Assembly: GCA_003427395.1 (NCBI GenBank)
Contig: BFEA01000804.1
Location: 63,680 to 119,709 of the forward strand
Source of the DNA: Chara braunii
Taxonomy: Eukaryota; Streptophyta; Charophyceae; Charales; Characeae
Direction: 5' to 3'
Length of the DNA: 56,030 nucleotides
This document shows positions 1 to 10,043 of this stretch, piece after piece (within the stretch, counting starts at the first letter, position 1; each line of letters opens with the position of its first letter). The notes beneath the pieces are model-generated. The model was not told the DNA's origin. It saw only the letters and a program-made list of their open reading frames with translations, and searched no databases. Made by a program: the position numbers and the translations under genes.

Positions 1-33
<33 letters not shown>
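1..33. repeat. (TG)n microsatellite
   Basis: Pure TG dinucleotide run at the left window edge, followed by TCTGTCTCTCC. It lies in or beside the partial LTR of element E1 and its true left end is outside the window. Confidence 0.95.
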
Positions 34-34
<1 letters not shown>

Positions 35-480
35 TGTCTCTCCTGCAAGGTACCGCAGCTGCGCTATGCTAGCGCTGAAGCCCTACCGCTATCGTCGACT
101 ACAACTACTACTACGAAGAGCACCTAGCGAATGCCTGAAGAAATGTCTGTCGAGTTCTGGGCAGTCCAGCTATAAGTAGCGCTGGACTGCTGGGAGTCGG
201 CTATCCTAAGCCAGGGCCTACACCAGACTGCCACCCAAATGTGAACCAGTGTCGCCAACGGTCCTGGCGCCTAAAACTACTGCAGGTCTGAATCAGGGTC
301 TGTACGAAACTGGCCTAACTGGGCCTGGCGCCTAACGTGGCCGCACTGGTACTAATTGAGGGTCTGGCGCGGATCGAAACGATGCACCAGGGCCTACTAC
401 TAATCGGCCTACGGACCTACTTACCCCTACTCCTACCTGGACCACCCCAACAGGGCTCGTGTGGGTCAGAGAATGCCACA
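1..480 (-). repeat. Partial 3' LTR of E1
   Basis: Inferred from position: on the minus strand the integrase tail ends at 466-468, the purine tract AAGGAGGGGGGGG occupies about 481-494, and the next bases read TGTGGCATTCTC, a TG start expected of an LTR. The LTR runs off the left edge, so no second copy is available to prove its limits. Confidence 0.5.
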
Positions 481-1038
481 CCCCCCCCTCCTTGAAAGAC
501 CAAGCTTTACCTGCAAGGGCGAAGCCGTTTGTCGGAGGGACGGACCGAAGTCCGGGTGGGAGGGGCAGGTTGTGAAGCTTCCTTCGCTAGTCGTTGTTGC
601 TCGTAGTGGGCGTAGATCAGCGGTGCAGACACTTGCAAGTCTGCACATGAAATCCATCGTGTGTTGTTGTGTGTTGTGCCGCTTGAATGTGACTTTATAC
701 TGCATTGGCTTGTTGCCATACTTGCGGTGCGTGACGACACAATCGATCTCCTGATGGCCATCCATAGAAGGAGGGTCCTGTGATCGTCGGTCCGAGAAGT
801 CGTCGCTCTTGTCTGGTGTATACGTAGCCAGCTTGGAGGCGTGAAAAACTGGGTGGACCGGTAGATGCGGCGGGATGTCGATCACAAAAGATGGGCCATT
901 GGGCTCATCGCCCGCGGCTGATGTAACGGTCCAAGGTCCAAACCACTTGGGGAGTAGCTTGCACGAAATGTCTTGCTCGAGCGCAAACTGTTCCGTGGAG
1001 ACCCAAACAAAGTCAGCGGCGTGGATAGGACATGGCAC
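466..1038 (-). pseudogene. E1 integrase C-terminal domain and chromodomain-like tail
   Basis: The start of this 190-residue reading frame shows FVWVSTEQFALEQDI, LPKWFGPW, then LPVHPVFHASKLA and RRSQDPPSMDG, the GPY/F-type integrase C-terminal module of chromoviruses. Downstream, VVTHRKYGNKPMQYKVTFKR resembles the first strands of a chromodomain but diverges before the usual W...L helix. Element B has an intact counterpart at about 21590-22000. The frame is open upstream only to a stop at 1072, after which the rest of integrase continues in the same frame. Part of a decayed polyprotein, not an independent gene. Confidence 0.8.
481..494 (-). other. Polypurine tract of E1
   Basis: On the minus strand a G-rich purine run directly precedes the putative TG start of the 3' LTR. 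It has the same layout as the GAGGAGGGGGGCG tract of element B at 22103-22115. The role, priming plus-strand DNA synthesis, is inferred from family knowledge. Confidence 0.55.
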
Positions 1039-1071
1039 GCGACGCCGATCCGCTTGCTATTGCATGCAGAC

Positions 1072-1332
1072 TTAAGCCTTTTGCATGTTTCCGTGGGCTT
1101 GGGCCAGCAAGTCCCAGTACTTCCGAACGGAGGCGGGAGAGCAAGGGGCGTCAACGTCTGCAACCTGTGTGAATAAAAGGTCAGTGAAGATACAGACTTT
1201 CCGGCCACCGTGGTGCAACTTGAATGGAGTCACGCCGATAGCCAGATGCAAAGTGTCGTAGGCGAACTCGATGTCGGGGAGGCGGTCAACCCAATCCTTT
1301 TGGTCCAAACGGATGAGCATAAGGAGAATCAT
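1072..1332 (-). pseudogene. E1 integrase, segment after the catalytic core
   Basis: The 86 residues include LIRLDQKDWVDRLPDIEFAYDTLHLAIGVTPFKLHHGGRK, which aligns with element B (LIRLDQVDWVERLLDVELADNSSIHLTIGMSPFEFEHG) just after the DDE core. It overlaps the preceding core frame (1329-1934) by four bases in another frame, so a frameshift separates them. A stop at 1072-1074 separates it from the C-terminal domain, which is in the same frame. Confidence 0.75.
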
Positions 1333-1934
1333 TTGAGCGGTTTGATGTGACCGCTACGTTTGTCGTCCGTTTGTGGATGTCGAGCCGAACTCGGTTTCAT
1401 TTCGGTGTCGGACTCCTTCATGAGAGAAGTCCAAAATGTCGACATGAAGCTAGTGTCGTGATCGCTAACGATGTCCTCCGAAACACCATGGCTGCAAATC
1501 CAGCCAGTGTGCAAGAGTCGCGCGAGCTCGGGAGCCGTAGCGCGATATTTGCAAGGAAGGAAGCGCGCGTACTTACTCAAACGATCAATGACCGTGAGAA
1601 TGCCGCCGTGCCCGAAGCGATTACGGGGGAATGGGACAGGTGACGTCCATAGCAATGGAGAGGTCGGGTTCCCGAGGGATAGGCAACAGGCGCAGCTCGC
1701 CATAGGGGTTGCGGTTGCGGGGTTTGCTTCGTCGGCAAACTTTGCAAGATTCGCAATACCGAGTAACATCGGTAATGAGGTCGGGCCACCGGAATCATCA
1801 CGACAAACTTTGCAAGTCTTGCGATCATACGGTTGACTCTGAAGTGGCCAGCAAGTCGCAAGTCGTGGTATTCGCCGAGAAGGCGAGTCCGTAATCAACG
1901 GTCTCATGGGACGCATAGTAAGTCCTCGCCTCAT
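1329..1934 (-). pseudogene. E1 integrase catalytic core, frameshifted
   Basis: The second half reads GGILTVIDRLSKYARFLPCKY, then EDIVSDHDTSFMSTFW and SSARHPQTDDKRSGH. These are the first and second Asp regions of the integrase D,D-35-E core and the stretch around the expected Glu, where the usual GQTER-like sequence is corrupted. The first half is partly out of frame: the HHCC zinc region (HFRVNRMIARLAKFV) is visible in another minus-strand frame at 1577-1861. At least two indels disrupt it. Confidence 0.75.
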
Positions 1935-2749
1935 GAATGGAGAAGCATGTAGCCATCGGTGATGCGGTAGTGGCTGACCGACGGGTGATACAAAGGAAGT
2001 TGCTCGTAAAGAGTGGCGTATTCCAGATCGAACTTGTCTGCGCGTACAAAATGCTGATAAAGATCGTCAGCGAAGATGAACGCGTGATCGATTGCTGCGC
2101 AAAGATCTGATCTTCGCGAGAGAGCATCTGTGGCTTGGTTGGAGAGACCCGAAATGTGCTTCGGTGTGAAGTCAAATTGGTCAACGAAGTACATCCACCG
2201 AGCAATCGTGCTACTCACCGTGTCCTGCGTCTTGTAGTCGGTCAATGGGTTGCTATCCGTTGCCCAAGTGAACCTACGACGCCCGAAGAGGAAGTGTCGC
2301 CAGGGCTTAAGTACCGTGACGAATGCGAGCAACTCCTCCGGTGCATTATTAATCGAGTTTATGAGTGGCACCTTTTGGCTGAAGTATTCAAACGAATGCC
2401 CATCTACTCCATCGTGTTGTTCCAAAACTGCACCAATGCCGTAGCCAGAAGCGTCTGTGGTCACTCTCGTTGGCAAGGTGGGATCGTAGATACTCAAGAC
2501 GGGAGCGAGAAGCAACGCCGTCTTCCATTTTTGGAACGATCTCCGGACTTCGTCAGTGAAGTGGAAGGGAAGTTTTGGCGACTGCAATTTCGACAAAGGT
2601 GCGGCGAACCGTGCATATCCGTCGACGACGCGTTGGTAGTACCCAGTGAATCTCATGAAAGAACGCACTTCCGTAGTGTTGGTCGGTTCCAGCCAATCTT
2701 GAATGGCTTTGATCTTGTCCGCGAGCGGAAGGATCCCTTGCGGCGTCAC
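1931..2749 (-). pseudogene. E1 RT connection and RNase H domain
   Basis: The 272 residues begin in the RT thumb/connection (LADKIKAIQDWLEPTNTTEVRSF, GYYQRVVDGYARFAAPLSKLQ) and continue into RNase H (TTDASGYGIGAVLEQHDG, ELLAFVTVLKPWRHFLFGR, TDSNPLTDY, ALSRRSDL). Asp of TTDAS, Glu of PEELLAF and Asp of ATDSNPL match the usual RNase H acidic residues. The RT domain overlaps by four bases in a different frame, so an indel separates the two. Confidence 0.85.
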
Positions 2750-3534
2750 AAAGTGGCCCGAGTACTCGAGCTCTTGTTTGCGAATTCACACTTGGCTCGA
2801 TTGGCCTTGTACTTGGCCGTACGTAACCTGTCCAGAATGGCGCGTAGATGCACGAGGTTCTCGTCCAAAGTCCGACTATACACCAAGATGTCGTCGAGGT
2901 AGATGAGCACGAACCGGTCCAACATGTTGTGGAATACCGTCGTCATTGCCGTTTGGAAGGTGGTCGAGGCTTTCGTGAGGTCGAATGGCATTACGACCCA
3001 CTCGAAGTGCCCGTATCGCATTTTGAACGTGGTCTTGTACCGATCCCGTGGATGAATCTCAATTTGGTAGTATCCCAACTTGAGGTCCAACTTGGAGAAG
3101 TATGTGGTGCCGCCCAAACGTTCGAGAAGATCGTCGATTCGTGGGAGCAAGCCAGCATTCTTAACGGTTTGCGCGTTAAGTTTGCGGTAGTCAATGCATA
3201 GTCGTAGTTCCTTGTTCTTCTTCTGGACAAAGAGAACAGGTGCACCGTAGGGCGAGCAGCTGGGGCGAATCCAACCCTTGGCAATGAGGTCGTCGAGTTG
3301 CGTGCGAAGCACTTCGAGTGCCTCCTCACTCACACGGTAATTACATCTGCGCAGAGGTATGGCCCCGTCTTTGAGAATGATTTTGTGACGAATTGGCCGA
3401 TCCGGTACGATTTCGGCGGGAGCTTCGAAGAAATCGTCAAAGGAGCCAAGAAGCGTTATGATGCATGGGTCCGGTGGCACTTCCGTCACTTGCTCGTTGG
3501 GGGGAGGGAGAGCGTGCAAGAAGCAAATGCCCAT
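2746..3534 (-). pseudogene. E1 reverse transcriptase
   Basis: A gypsy RT palm/fingers region of 262 residues. Visible motifs in order are RPIRHKIILKDGAIPLR, GWIRPSCSPYGAPVLFVQKKN, LRLCIDYRKLN, FSKLDLKLGYYQIEIHP, FEWVVMPFDLTKA, and the catalytic YLDD at 2890-2901 followed by ILVYSRTL. Known conserved sites are altered (MPFGLTNAP reads MPFDLTKAS; LKSGYHQ reads LKLGYYQ), a sign of decay though YLDD survives. The frame breaks just after KCEFANK, where RNase H continues in another frame. Confidence 0.9.
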
Positions 3535-3693
3535 TTCTTCAACATCTTGTCATGTGATGGAGTTGCAAACGCTTGCCGCCGAGACCACGTGACAACCAAT
3601 CGAAGGGGGAGGAACCGTGCATGGGACGAGTATCCCATTCCAATCACGAACGTGAACGGTGCGGCGATAGAAGTTCACCGGATGGTCCTCGCG

Positions 3694-3860
3694 TCACAGC
3701 CACGACATGCCCAAGATCATGTCAAACTTGGTGTCCAAGATGTCAAAGGGCACAACCTCGCGTGCGTGCGGGGCAAAGTACACGGGCGCCGCGTCAATGC
3801 ACTGGTCAATAGACTTGTGCGTGTGACCGCCGGCCAATGTGACTTGCGTGGGCTGTGACT
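3694..3860 (-). pseudogene. E1 aspartic protease, C-terminal stub
   Basis: Translating the minus strand down from 3860 gives SQPTQVTLAGGHTHKSIDQC, then PVYFAPHAREVVPFDILDTK and FDMILGMSWL, ending at TGA 3694-3696. It aligns with the flap and C-terminal part of element B protease (PVYFAPHACEPVTFDVLDTD, FDVILGIPWL). The catalytic Asp motif would lie above 3860, where similarity ends in unrelated GC-rich sequence. That point is a truncation or recombination breakpoint. Confidence 0.75.
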
Positions 3861-4779
3861 TCCTTCAAACGCCCGGGCCGAGGCCGGCGCGCGCTGTCGG
3901 AGGCTGACGCGCCGCGTCAATGGAAGTTGACACCACGCGGCCAGCCTCCGCGCCGTGTCAAGTTTACGCCAGAGGCCACCAGCAGTCGTGGTCACCCACA
4001 TCGGATAGTTCCCCGGGACCGAAACTACGGAAAAGATTGTGTTGCGGTACAGCCCTCAGGTGACCTGATTGTCCCTTTTTGGACTGGAGCGTTGCGACCG
4101 CAAGGGCTACTTTAGTGGGGCCCGGTCCAAATGGCATGAGAGACGGACTGTAGGTTAGTGAGAAAATTGAGTTTGACCGTTTGGGTCGAGAACGACGCGA
4201 CCGCGAGACCGGGTCAGAAAAGGGACGGCCCAAAACGACCAAGTAAATGAGCAATGGGACCCTTGTGATAATTAAAAGGGGGTCTTGTGCTATTATGAGC
4301 ACGGGACTGACCCTTCGTTTTCCAAAGTCGGGCCTGTCCCAGTCACGTGCGGAGGGACATGACAAGGACATGACGTTTGTGCTGTATGAGCTACGAAACT
4401 GCAATGTGCGAGTTGGAGCGCTGGAGTGCAGATGGAGCGACAAGGGGGGAAGACCAGAGCCAGGAATGAGCAAAGGCAAGTTGAGCGAGGGCAAGGCGGG
4501 CAGGCGAGAGGTAAGGGAAGGGGGCGAGCGGCTATGGGAGGGATGATGGTCAGGGCTTTTGGCTAGGACCACTGTTATCTCACTTGCCTCTTTCCTTCCC
4601 TTTTCCTCTCTCTTCACTCTCCTTACCTTTAATTCCCCCCTCCTTGTCTCTCTCTCTCTCCCCCCGGATCATCTCCCTGCTGTCCACTTATCTAGGTGTC
4701 CACTCTCTTATTACGTTGATCGTTCCCCTATGATGTGTGCCCGCCTTCTCGCTGTGTGGGCTCGTTCCCCCTGTTATTC
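3861..4779. other. Unassigned sequence between E1 and the minisatellites
   Basis: GC-rich stretch at about 3865-3970, then mixed sequence with no recognisable coding motif. A pyrimidine-rich run lies at about 4585-4675. The six-frame translations are low-complexity and resemble no family I know. No gene is called. Confidence 0.5.
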
Positions 4780-4780
4780 G

Positions 4781-5133
4781 CGCCTGCTGGATTGGATCTG
4801 CGTGCTTGTTCTGAGCACTGTGCGCTTGCTGGAGTGGATCTGCGCACTGGTCCTGTTATGCACGCCTGCTGGATTGGATCTGTGCGCTAGTTCTGAGCAC
4901 TGTGCACTTGCCGGAGTGGATCTGCGCACGAGTCCTTTTATGCCCACCTGCTGGATTGGATCTGCGTGCTAGTTTTGAGCACTGTGCGCTTGCTGGATTG
5001 GATCTGTGCGCTAGTCCTAAGCCTGCGCGCCTGCTGGATTGGATCTGCGCGCTAGTTCTGAGCACTGTGCGCTTGCTGGATTGGATCTGCACAGTAGTTC
5101 TGAGCCTGCACGCCTGCTGGATTGAGCGGACAC
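4781..5133. repeat. 42-bp satellite with dimeric higher-order structure
   Basis: The core (A/T)TTGGATCTG or AGTGGATCTG recurs at 4791, 4833, 4873, 4915, 4955, 4997, 5038, 5080 and 5121. Spacings of 42, 40, 42, 40, 42, 41, 42, 41 alternate, and so do two monomer types: one contains TTCTGAGCACTGTGC, the other TCCT..TATGC or TCCTAAGCCTGC. The basic repeat is therefore an 82-84 bp dimer. Open reading frames across it reflect the period, not a gene. Confidence 0.9.
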
Positions 5134-5570
5134 ACGCCCATCTTTCTGTGTGTGCCAATCCAGTCCATGTACCTCAGATAAGGGTCCCCACATGCCTTAC
5201 TGCTAAGGGCCAGGCTGCTCATGCGTAGTTGGGCTCCATTCGCCTAGTGTCGAGCTCAAGAATAGACTGCTTGAGCTGGGCAATCAGCTCGCGCGGTACT
5301 TAGCCAACGAACGGGCTTGATTAGGCGGATCTACAGCTTGCATTTAGGATCAAGGCAACCACCACCGTAGGTGGTCGGGATCAAGCTCGAATCGGGCACT
5401 GCTGCACCGGCCTGGGGGCCGCAGTTGATCTCTCCCGTGCTCGGACTTAACCCTGCGTGCACCCAGGATCAGGCACTGAGACTGTTGTCATCCCTCCTCA
5501 AGTTCGTACCTTGTGGCTGCGGGCACCTGAAGTCGGGTCCTCTGTTACCGTACACACGTGCTCTCATGCA
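5134..5570. other. Spacer between two satellite arrays
   Basis: Unique-looking sequence with no recognisable coding motif, RNA gene or repeat. Confidence 0.5.
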
Positions 5571-5755
5571 CCCACTGTTGGATTGATTCCCGGGAACTGT
5601 GCACTCTAGTGATGGTTGATTGGATTGATTCCCGGGAACTGTGCACTCTAGTGCTGGTTGATTGGATTGATTCCCAGGAGCTGTGCATTCTGGTGCTGGT
5701 TGATTGGATTGATCCCCGGGAACTGTGCTCTCCAGTGCTGGTCGATTGGAGTGGT
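5571..5755. repeat. Second 42-bp tandem array
   Basis: Four copies plus a partial of a 42-bp unit, GGATTGATTCCCGGGAACTG followed by TGCACTCTAGTGCTGGTTGATT. It shares the period and the GATTGGAT...ACTGTGC core with the array at 4781-5133, so the two are probably diverged members of one satellite family. Each unit holds the palindrome CCCGGG, altered in one copy to CCCAGG and in another preceded by CC instead of TC. Confidence 0.9.
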
Positions 5756-5764
5756 GCACTTAGC

Positions 5765-6225
5765 CACCGAGTACAGAAAAAGATTATTTTTATTTAATTT
5801 ATTATGTGACCAGCACTTGCTTTGCTGGTCACACCCATTGCGGGCGGCGGTGCCTTGGCCATAAGTGAAGGCTAAGTGGTGCACTTAGTCACCGGGCACA
5901 GCAAAATATTATTTTTACGTGACCACTGACCAGCACTTGCTTGGCTGGTCACATTCACTGCGGGCGGCGGTACCTTGGCCCTAAGTGAAGGTTAAGTGGT
6001 GCACTCAGCCGCCGGCCACAGCAAAAGATTATTTTTATTTAATTTATTATGTGACCTGCACTTGCTTGGCTGGTCACACGTGCTGCGGGGGGCAGTGCCT
6101 TTGCCCTAAGTGAAGGCTGAGTGTTGCACTCAGCTGCCTGGTACATCAAATGTTATTTACTTAACTTGTTATACGACCAGCACTTGGTTGGCTGGTCTCG
6201 CACACTGTGGGCAGCAGTACCTGGT
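5765..6225. repeat. 122-bp tandem array with hairpin
   Basis: About four copies of a unit of roughly 120-126 bp with an AT-rich part (AAAAGATTATTTTTATTTAA), an inverted repeat GACCAGC-ACTTGCTTG-GCTGGTC, a GC-rich part (TGCGGGCGGCGG) and CCTAAGTGAAGG. Units begin near 5773, 5897, 6017 and 6143. Divergence rises toward the right end. Confidence 0.85.
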
Positions 6226-6253
6226 ATTTACATTTTTCCGGCACAGATGACTG

Positions 6254-6258
6254 TTTTT
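6254..6258. other. Left target-site duplication of element A (TTTTT)
   Basis: Five T residues immediately before the TG of the 5' LTR match five T residues immediately after the CA of the 3' LTR (24286-24290). A five-base duplication is normal for Ty3/gypsy integrases. Because it is a homopolymer, chance agreement is more likely than for a mixed 5-mer. Confidence 0.65.
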
Positions 6259-7424
6259 TGAACGGCTTTCCATGATTCAGACCCCAAATTCGGATCTCAG
6301 GGTCAGATGCCCAGGTCAAGAAAAGGCCGAGTTCGTCAAACTCAGAAAAGTCACAGTCGGGTACCTCAGCAGTCTGGTCCAACATGCACCCAGCAAACAG
6401 TCACGTCTCAGGGGCAAGAGTCACGTCTCATAACAAAAGTCGTTGAGAAGAGTCACATCCCACGAATGAAAAGACAGATTCACCAAGCAAGAGTCATGTT
6501 TCAAAGGCAGGAGTCACATTTCCTAATGAAAAGTCATATTGAAGAGACACATCCCACGAGTAAAAGGTAGAAACACAGGCAAAGGTCGTGACCCACAGGC
6601 AGGAGTCACTCATCGCAGACAAAAGTCATGTTCACAGGTGAAAAGTCATGACTCAAAGGCCCAAGCAGCAGCAGTCCAATGGAAATTCGGGAAGGTTCCA
6701 GGCTGACATTCAGTAGCAGACAGGCCGTGGGGATGTGGTACCGGAACCAATCAGGACCCAAGAAACAGAGGCTGGCACGAGTTGAAGTGCGAACCAAGAC
6801 TACAAAAGGACTGGCCAGCCTCACATTCAGGCAGATTGTGCATTTGCAAAGAGTGTGGAAGTGCTGGTGCACTTGTGCGCTAATGTGAGGGGCAGAGCGC
6901 TGAAGCCAGAGTGCTGCGCAAAGAGGGAGAGAGAGAGAGGAAGACAGCGCTGGCAGAGAGAAGGCAGCCATAGCTGCGCCAGCGCAGGGTGTTAGTGTTA
7001 GTATTTAGTAGTAGTCTTCAGAGAGTTAGTAGAGTTAACGGTGGGTGTATTCAGAGTAGATCTTTGAGTAGAAGTTAGTGTGTGTGTGCTTGCATATAGG
7101 GAGAGAAGATACAGTGAAGTCATAGCTAGAGAGAAGACCAGCAGGGAGGGGTGATACAAGAGAGAGAGAAGAGCAGAGATGAAGAAGATACTTTCCTGGG
7201 TGATTATGTTGGATGTTTGGTTACCTTAACTTGCCTATGACATGCGCTGTTGTGCGCCGGTGACTCGGAACTCTTATTGCTCTTGTTATAACTTGTTGGA
7301 ATTCATAAGCTGCGCTATCTGGTCTTAATCTCTCTGGTCTCCAGTGTGGACTTCGTGTGAACTCATACATGCATATGGTGTGAATATGTGCGCTCATTGG
7401 TGATGAGCTGGGAGGTTCGTTGCA
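6259..7424 (+). repeat. 5' LTR of element A
   Basis: Begins TGAACGGCTTTCC and ends GGTTCGTTGCA, so it has the TG...CA form. It is repeated at 13867-14335 plus 23618-24285, and the total lengths agree (1166 versus about 1137 bp). The first 400 bp carry the AGTCA array; a (GA)-rich stretch and TG-rich stretch lie downstream. The end is followed by three bases and the PBS. Confidence 0.92.
6345..6650. promoter_or_regulatory. Array of (A/G)AGTCA motifs in U3 of A
   Basis: AAAGTCACA, CAGTCACGT, GAGTCACGT, GAGTCACAT, GAGTCATGT, GAGTCACAT, AAAGTCATA, GAGTCACTC, AAAGTCATG and AAAGTCATG occur within about 300 bp. The reverse complement TGACTC/TGACTT resembles a bZIP (GCN4/AP-1-type) half or full site. 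Equivalent copies stand in the 3' LTR at about 13953-14260. The enhancer role is inferred, by analogy with repeated U3 boxes of plant retrotransposons. Confidence 0.5.
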
Positions 7425-7427
7425 AAC

Positions 7428-7440
7428 TGGTATCAGAGCA
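7428..7440 (+). other. Primer-binding site of A (iMet tRNA)
   Basis: TGGTATCAGAGCA begins three bases after the LTR end. It matches the complement of the 3' end of plant initiator methionine tRNA, the usual primer of plant gypsy elements for minus-strand cDNA synthesis. Confidence 0.9.
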
Positions 7441-7897
7441 GTTGCTCGTTACACCCACTGGACATCGCTGGCAACATTTAAGGCCGGCGAGAAGGGAGAT
7501 GAGAAAGAGAGTTGAGTGGTGAGAAGACTGACTGAGGGGGAAATGAAGAAGGCTAAAGAAGAAGTGGCCTGATTACGTACCTGTTGCTGCTGCATTGGAG
7601 CATTGGAGCGGCCGTGGAGCTTCATCAGCGGAACCTTCATTGGAGTGAAGTGCATTCCCCCATTCAACCTGTATTGCTTGCTAACTTGTCTTGGTGTATG
7701 GTACCTTCCCAACCCTGGTGACGCTGCTGCTGGGCTGGTCTAAATCGTCATATACTCAATCTGCCTTGAGTCTAGAACCAGTCCGCTCAATAAAAAAAAA
7801 AAGTGTATACATATAAAGTTTTGGTGAGGTATTCAGCAATCAGCAACAGTTAGACCCACTCGTGAGTTAGTAGTTAGTAGAAGGGAGTTAGATCTAA
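7441..7897 (+). other. Leader of element A
   Basis: Untranslated sequence between PBS and gag. It holds a run of A at about 7792-7802 and no recognisable open frame on the plus strand. Confidence 0.6.
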
Positions 7898-7925
7898 GTG
7901 GTGAGGAGGTGGAGGCCGTTTACCT

Positions 7926-8702
7926 GTGCCTTTGATCACCATGGACGATTATCCCATGTTTGCACTCCTATCCCTGTCTGTGTTATGGGGACCTCTTCTT
8001 CGCTTATTCTTTCCTCTTGGGTTCCAGCGCACCTTCTTTTCACATATGATGCTGAGGTCTGGGAAGTCAACGCAGGCCCAGACAGTTGAGGAACGGACAG
8101 AGATAGACCGCCGCTTGGCAGAAAAGAAGAAAGAAAAGGAAGAAGGAGGAGGTGAAGAAGAAGCTGTTGGAAGAGAAAGAAAAGATGGAGAAGAGGATGA
8201 AGGAGAAGGAGAGAAAAATGTTGGAGGAACTAAAAAAAGAAGAAGAAGAGGAAGAAAAAGAAAAGAAGAAAAAGATGAAGGACAGAGGCTGGAAAGGAGA
8301 AGAACCCAGCCGCAGGAAGAGAAGGCTGAGAGCAGTCAGGCTGGGGCAATCTGTATACAACAACTGGAGGCGATGAACTGGATTGAACAGTTCGGGTACA
8401 GGATGGAGTTCCCAGAAGAGACAGAGGAAGAGAAAAATGCCTTTACAATTAAGTTGGCATCTGCAACAGACTAGATGGAGAAAAACCTATTTCTGGAGGA
8501 GAAGAAGGCAGAATTAAACAATAAGATGGTGGTGGCGAAAAGACAGGAATATAATGAAAAGAAAAGGATGAAAAGGGAGGGGAAAAGGCTGCAGAAGTTG
8601 CCTGAAGAGCAAACGGGAAAGCAAGCTGCCATAGACGAGCGGTTAGCTCTCTTGACTGACACGCTCCGCCGCACTAACGAAGAACTCGTTGCTCTCCATT
8701 GA
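7926..8702 (+). pseudogene. A gag, N-terminal charged coiled-coil part
   Basis: One reading frame from 7926 to 8702 with a single TAG at 8472-8474. After about 45 hydrophobic residues, the region from roughly residue 55 to 140 is almost all Glu, Lys, Arg and Gly, and the part after the stop (MEKNLFLEEKKAEL onward) is again charged and helical. This looks like a gag N-terminal coiled coil; no enzyme motif is present. The hydrophobic beginning could be leader sequence rather than protein, so the true start may be ATG 8050. Similar charged segments precede gag in element B. Confidence 0.6.
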
Positions 8703-8824
8703 TCCGTTAGTAAATTAGAGTTCCATCAGGGAGAATTTGAGGAGATGACCGGATCTTTGGGTATCTAAAGCAGCTAGATGACGCCCTCACAAAAAAAATA
8801 ACTGACCCTGCTGTAATAAGGAAG

Positions 8825-9802
8825 TTGAAGATTGGAGGCGGGGGAGGAGATGGAGGCGATGATGGTGATGACGGAGACAGAAAAGGAAAGGGTGTCAAGA
8901 AGGAGAAAGATGGTGAAGCAGAGGAATCCAGGCAAAAGATGAAGGTGAAGTTGCCCTGGACTTATATGGGGAAAAAGGAAGAGAGCAACTTCCATTGGGA
9001 TGCGACTATGGGTACATACCTATATGCATAGAAGATACCGTACTGGGATTGGGTGCTAATGGCAAGTTCATGCCTGGCAGGGGACGCGATGAGCTTCGCT
9101 ATCTCTTTAATGAAAGAGGCTGGCTGCACAACTATGGTTGAGTATTCTCAACAGATGCAGATCGAAGACTTCTTCAAAGCCCTTAGCGAAAGGTCCGAAG
9201 ATAAGAACCTGGCCCGTAGGACTGAGTCTCAGATCCTTAACATTAGTGACCGAAAATGGAAGAGTGCGTTAGCTCTCAAAGCCACAATAGATGAACTGTT
9301 GCAATGCCCGGATCACGGATTAACACTGGGACAAATCTTAAATAACTTTGCTAGAGCACTCCCAGACCCTCTAAGAACACAACTGTATCCCCGCACTAAG
9401 GAAGAAGGAATGACATACGAGAAGTTTAGCAAGATCGTTGTAGACCATGCAGGTTTCCTGCAAGAGGCACAATGTTGCCATTATTGGAAAGAACTGCAGG
9501 CCGGCAAGAAATGGAAAGATCAGACGATCTCAGGGAATATGGCAGGTAAAGATAACTTATTGGTCACCTTCGAAGGAGGAGTGGAGTCACTTACCTATGA
9601 CCAAATAGACTATGGGTTAGAAGAAGGAAGCAATAGTCACTTAGCCCAGGGAGGGGACTATGCGGCTGTTGCAGCCCGCGGGGGAGGGCGACAAGGAGGA
9701 AGAGGCCATGGTAGAGGAAGAGGAGGCCGCGGTCGTGGTGGAGGAAGAGGACCCACCGCCCAGAGGGGTAGTGGCGAAGGAAGCTTACTATGTGGGAGGT
9801 AG
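8825..9802 (+). pseudogene. A gag, capsid-like part
   Basis: The frame runs 8825-9802 with one TAG at 9029-9031. Before the stop it shows MKVKLPWTYMGKKEESNFHWDATMGTYLYA. After it come AMSFAISLMKEAG, ALSERSEDKNLARRTESQI, WKSALALKATIDELL and LGQILNNFARALPDPLRTQL. Element D has the same order (ANVNSYLYLQG, EATSFARSL, GWKSVHALKSAMDEL, LVQLFYHALPVHV), which identifies a retrotransposon gag capsid. In D the residue at the stop is Gln, so the TAG probably replaced CAG. The end is a Gly/Arg-rich tail. Structural protein of the cytoplasmic particle. Confidence 0.8.
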
Positions 9803-10043
9803 GGGTAATGGTCCCTCGCAAGGAGGTAGAGGGCCCAACTCCACAGGGGGAAGAGGAAGAGGTAAACGGTCGTACCCGGAACACCCAGGGATAGCTGAAG
9901 GCAAACCTTGGTTAGAAATGGGTATAGACGAAAAAGTTTGGGAAGAGCGTCGTAAGGCCGGTCAATGCTTCAAATGTGGTGACCCCGACCACATTGTTCG
10001 CTTCTGTCCTTATTATAGGTACCCAAAAGGGAACGGCCAGTAG
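9775..10043 (+). pseudogene. A gag nucleocapsid with CCHC zinc knuckle
   Basis: In a different frame from the capsid part, the sequence continues KEAYYVGGRGNGPSQGG and reaches CFKCGDPDHIVRFC, a perfect C-X2-C-X4-H-X4-C knuckle at about 9967-10008, ending YPKGNGQ and TAG. Element D has the near-identical CVFCGDPDHIIKFC. The frame change lies at about 9770-9780 in the Gly/Arg-rich stretch. Expected role: binding of genomic RNA. Confidence 0.85.

Larger units (their letters stand above)
1..3860 (-). mobile_element. E1: 5'-truncated Ty3/gypsy LTR retrotransposon
   Basis: Reading the minus strand from 3860 down to 1, the order is protease C-terminal stub, reverse transcriptase, RNase H, integrase, integrase C-terminal domain with chromodomain-like tail, polypurine tract, then part of a 3' LTR. 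This is the gypsy order (RNase H before integrase). The proteins are closest to element B in this window, for example the shared LPVHPVFHxSKLA and RxQDPPSMDG motifs. Gag and the protease active site are missing; homology stops abruptly near 3860. The coding sequence changes frame at least three times, so the copy is dead. Confidence 0.9.

Noticed and set aside
4781-6225. A CRISPR-like array
   Set aside because: Units are contiguous tandem repeats without unique spacers of constant length, in a eukaryotic transposon context.
8067-8363. Minus-strand ORF of Ser/Phe repeats opposite A gag
   Set aside because: Shadow of the Glu/Lys-rich gag coding strand.
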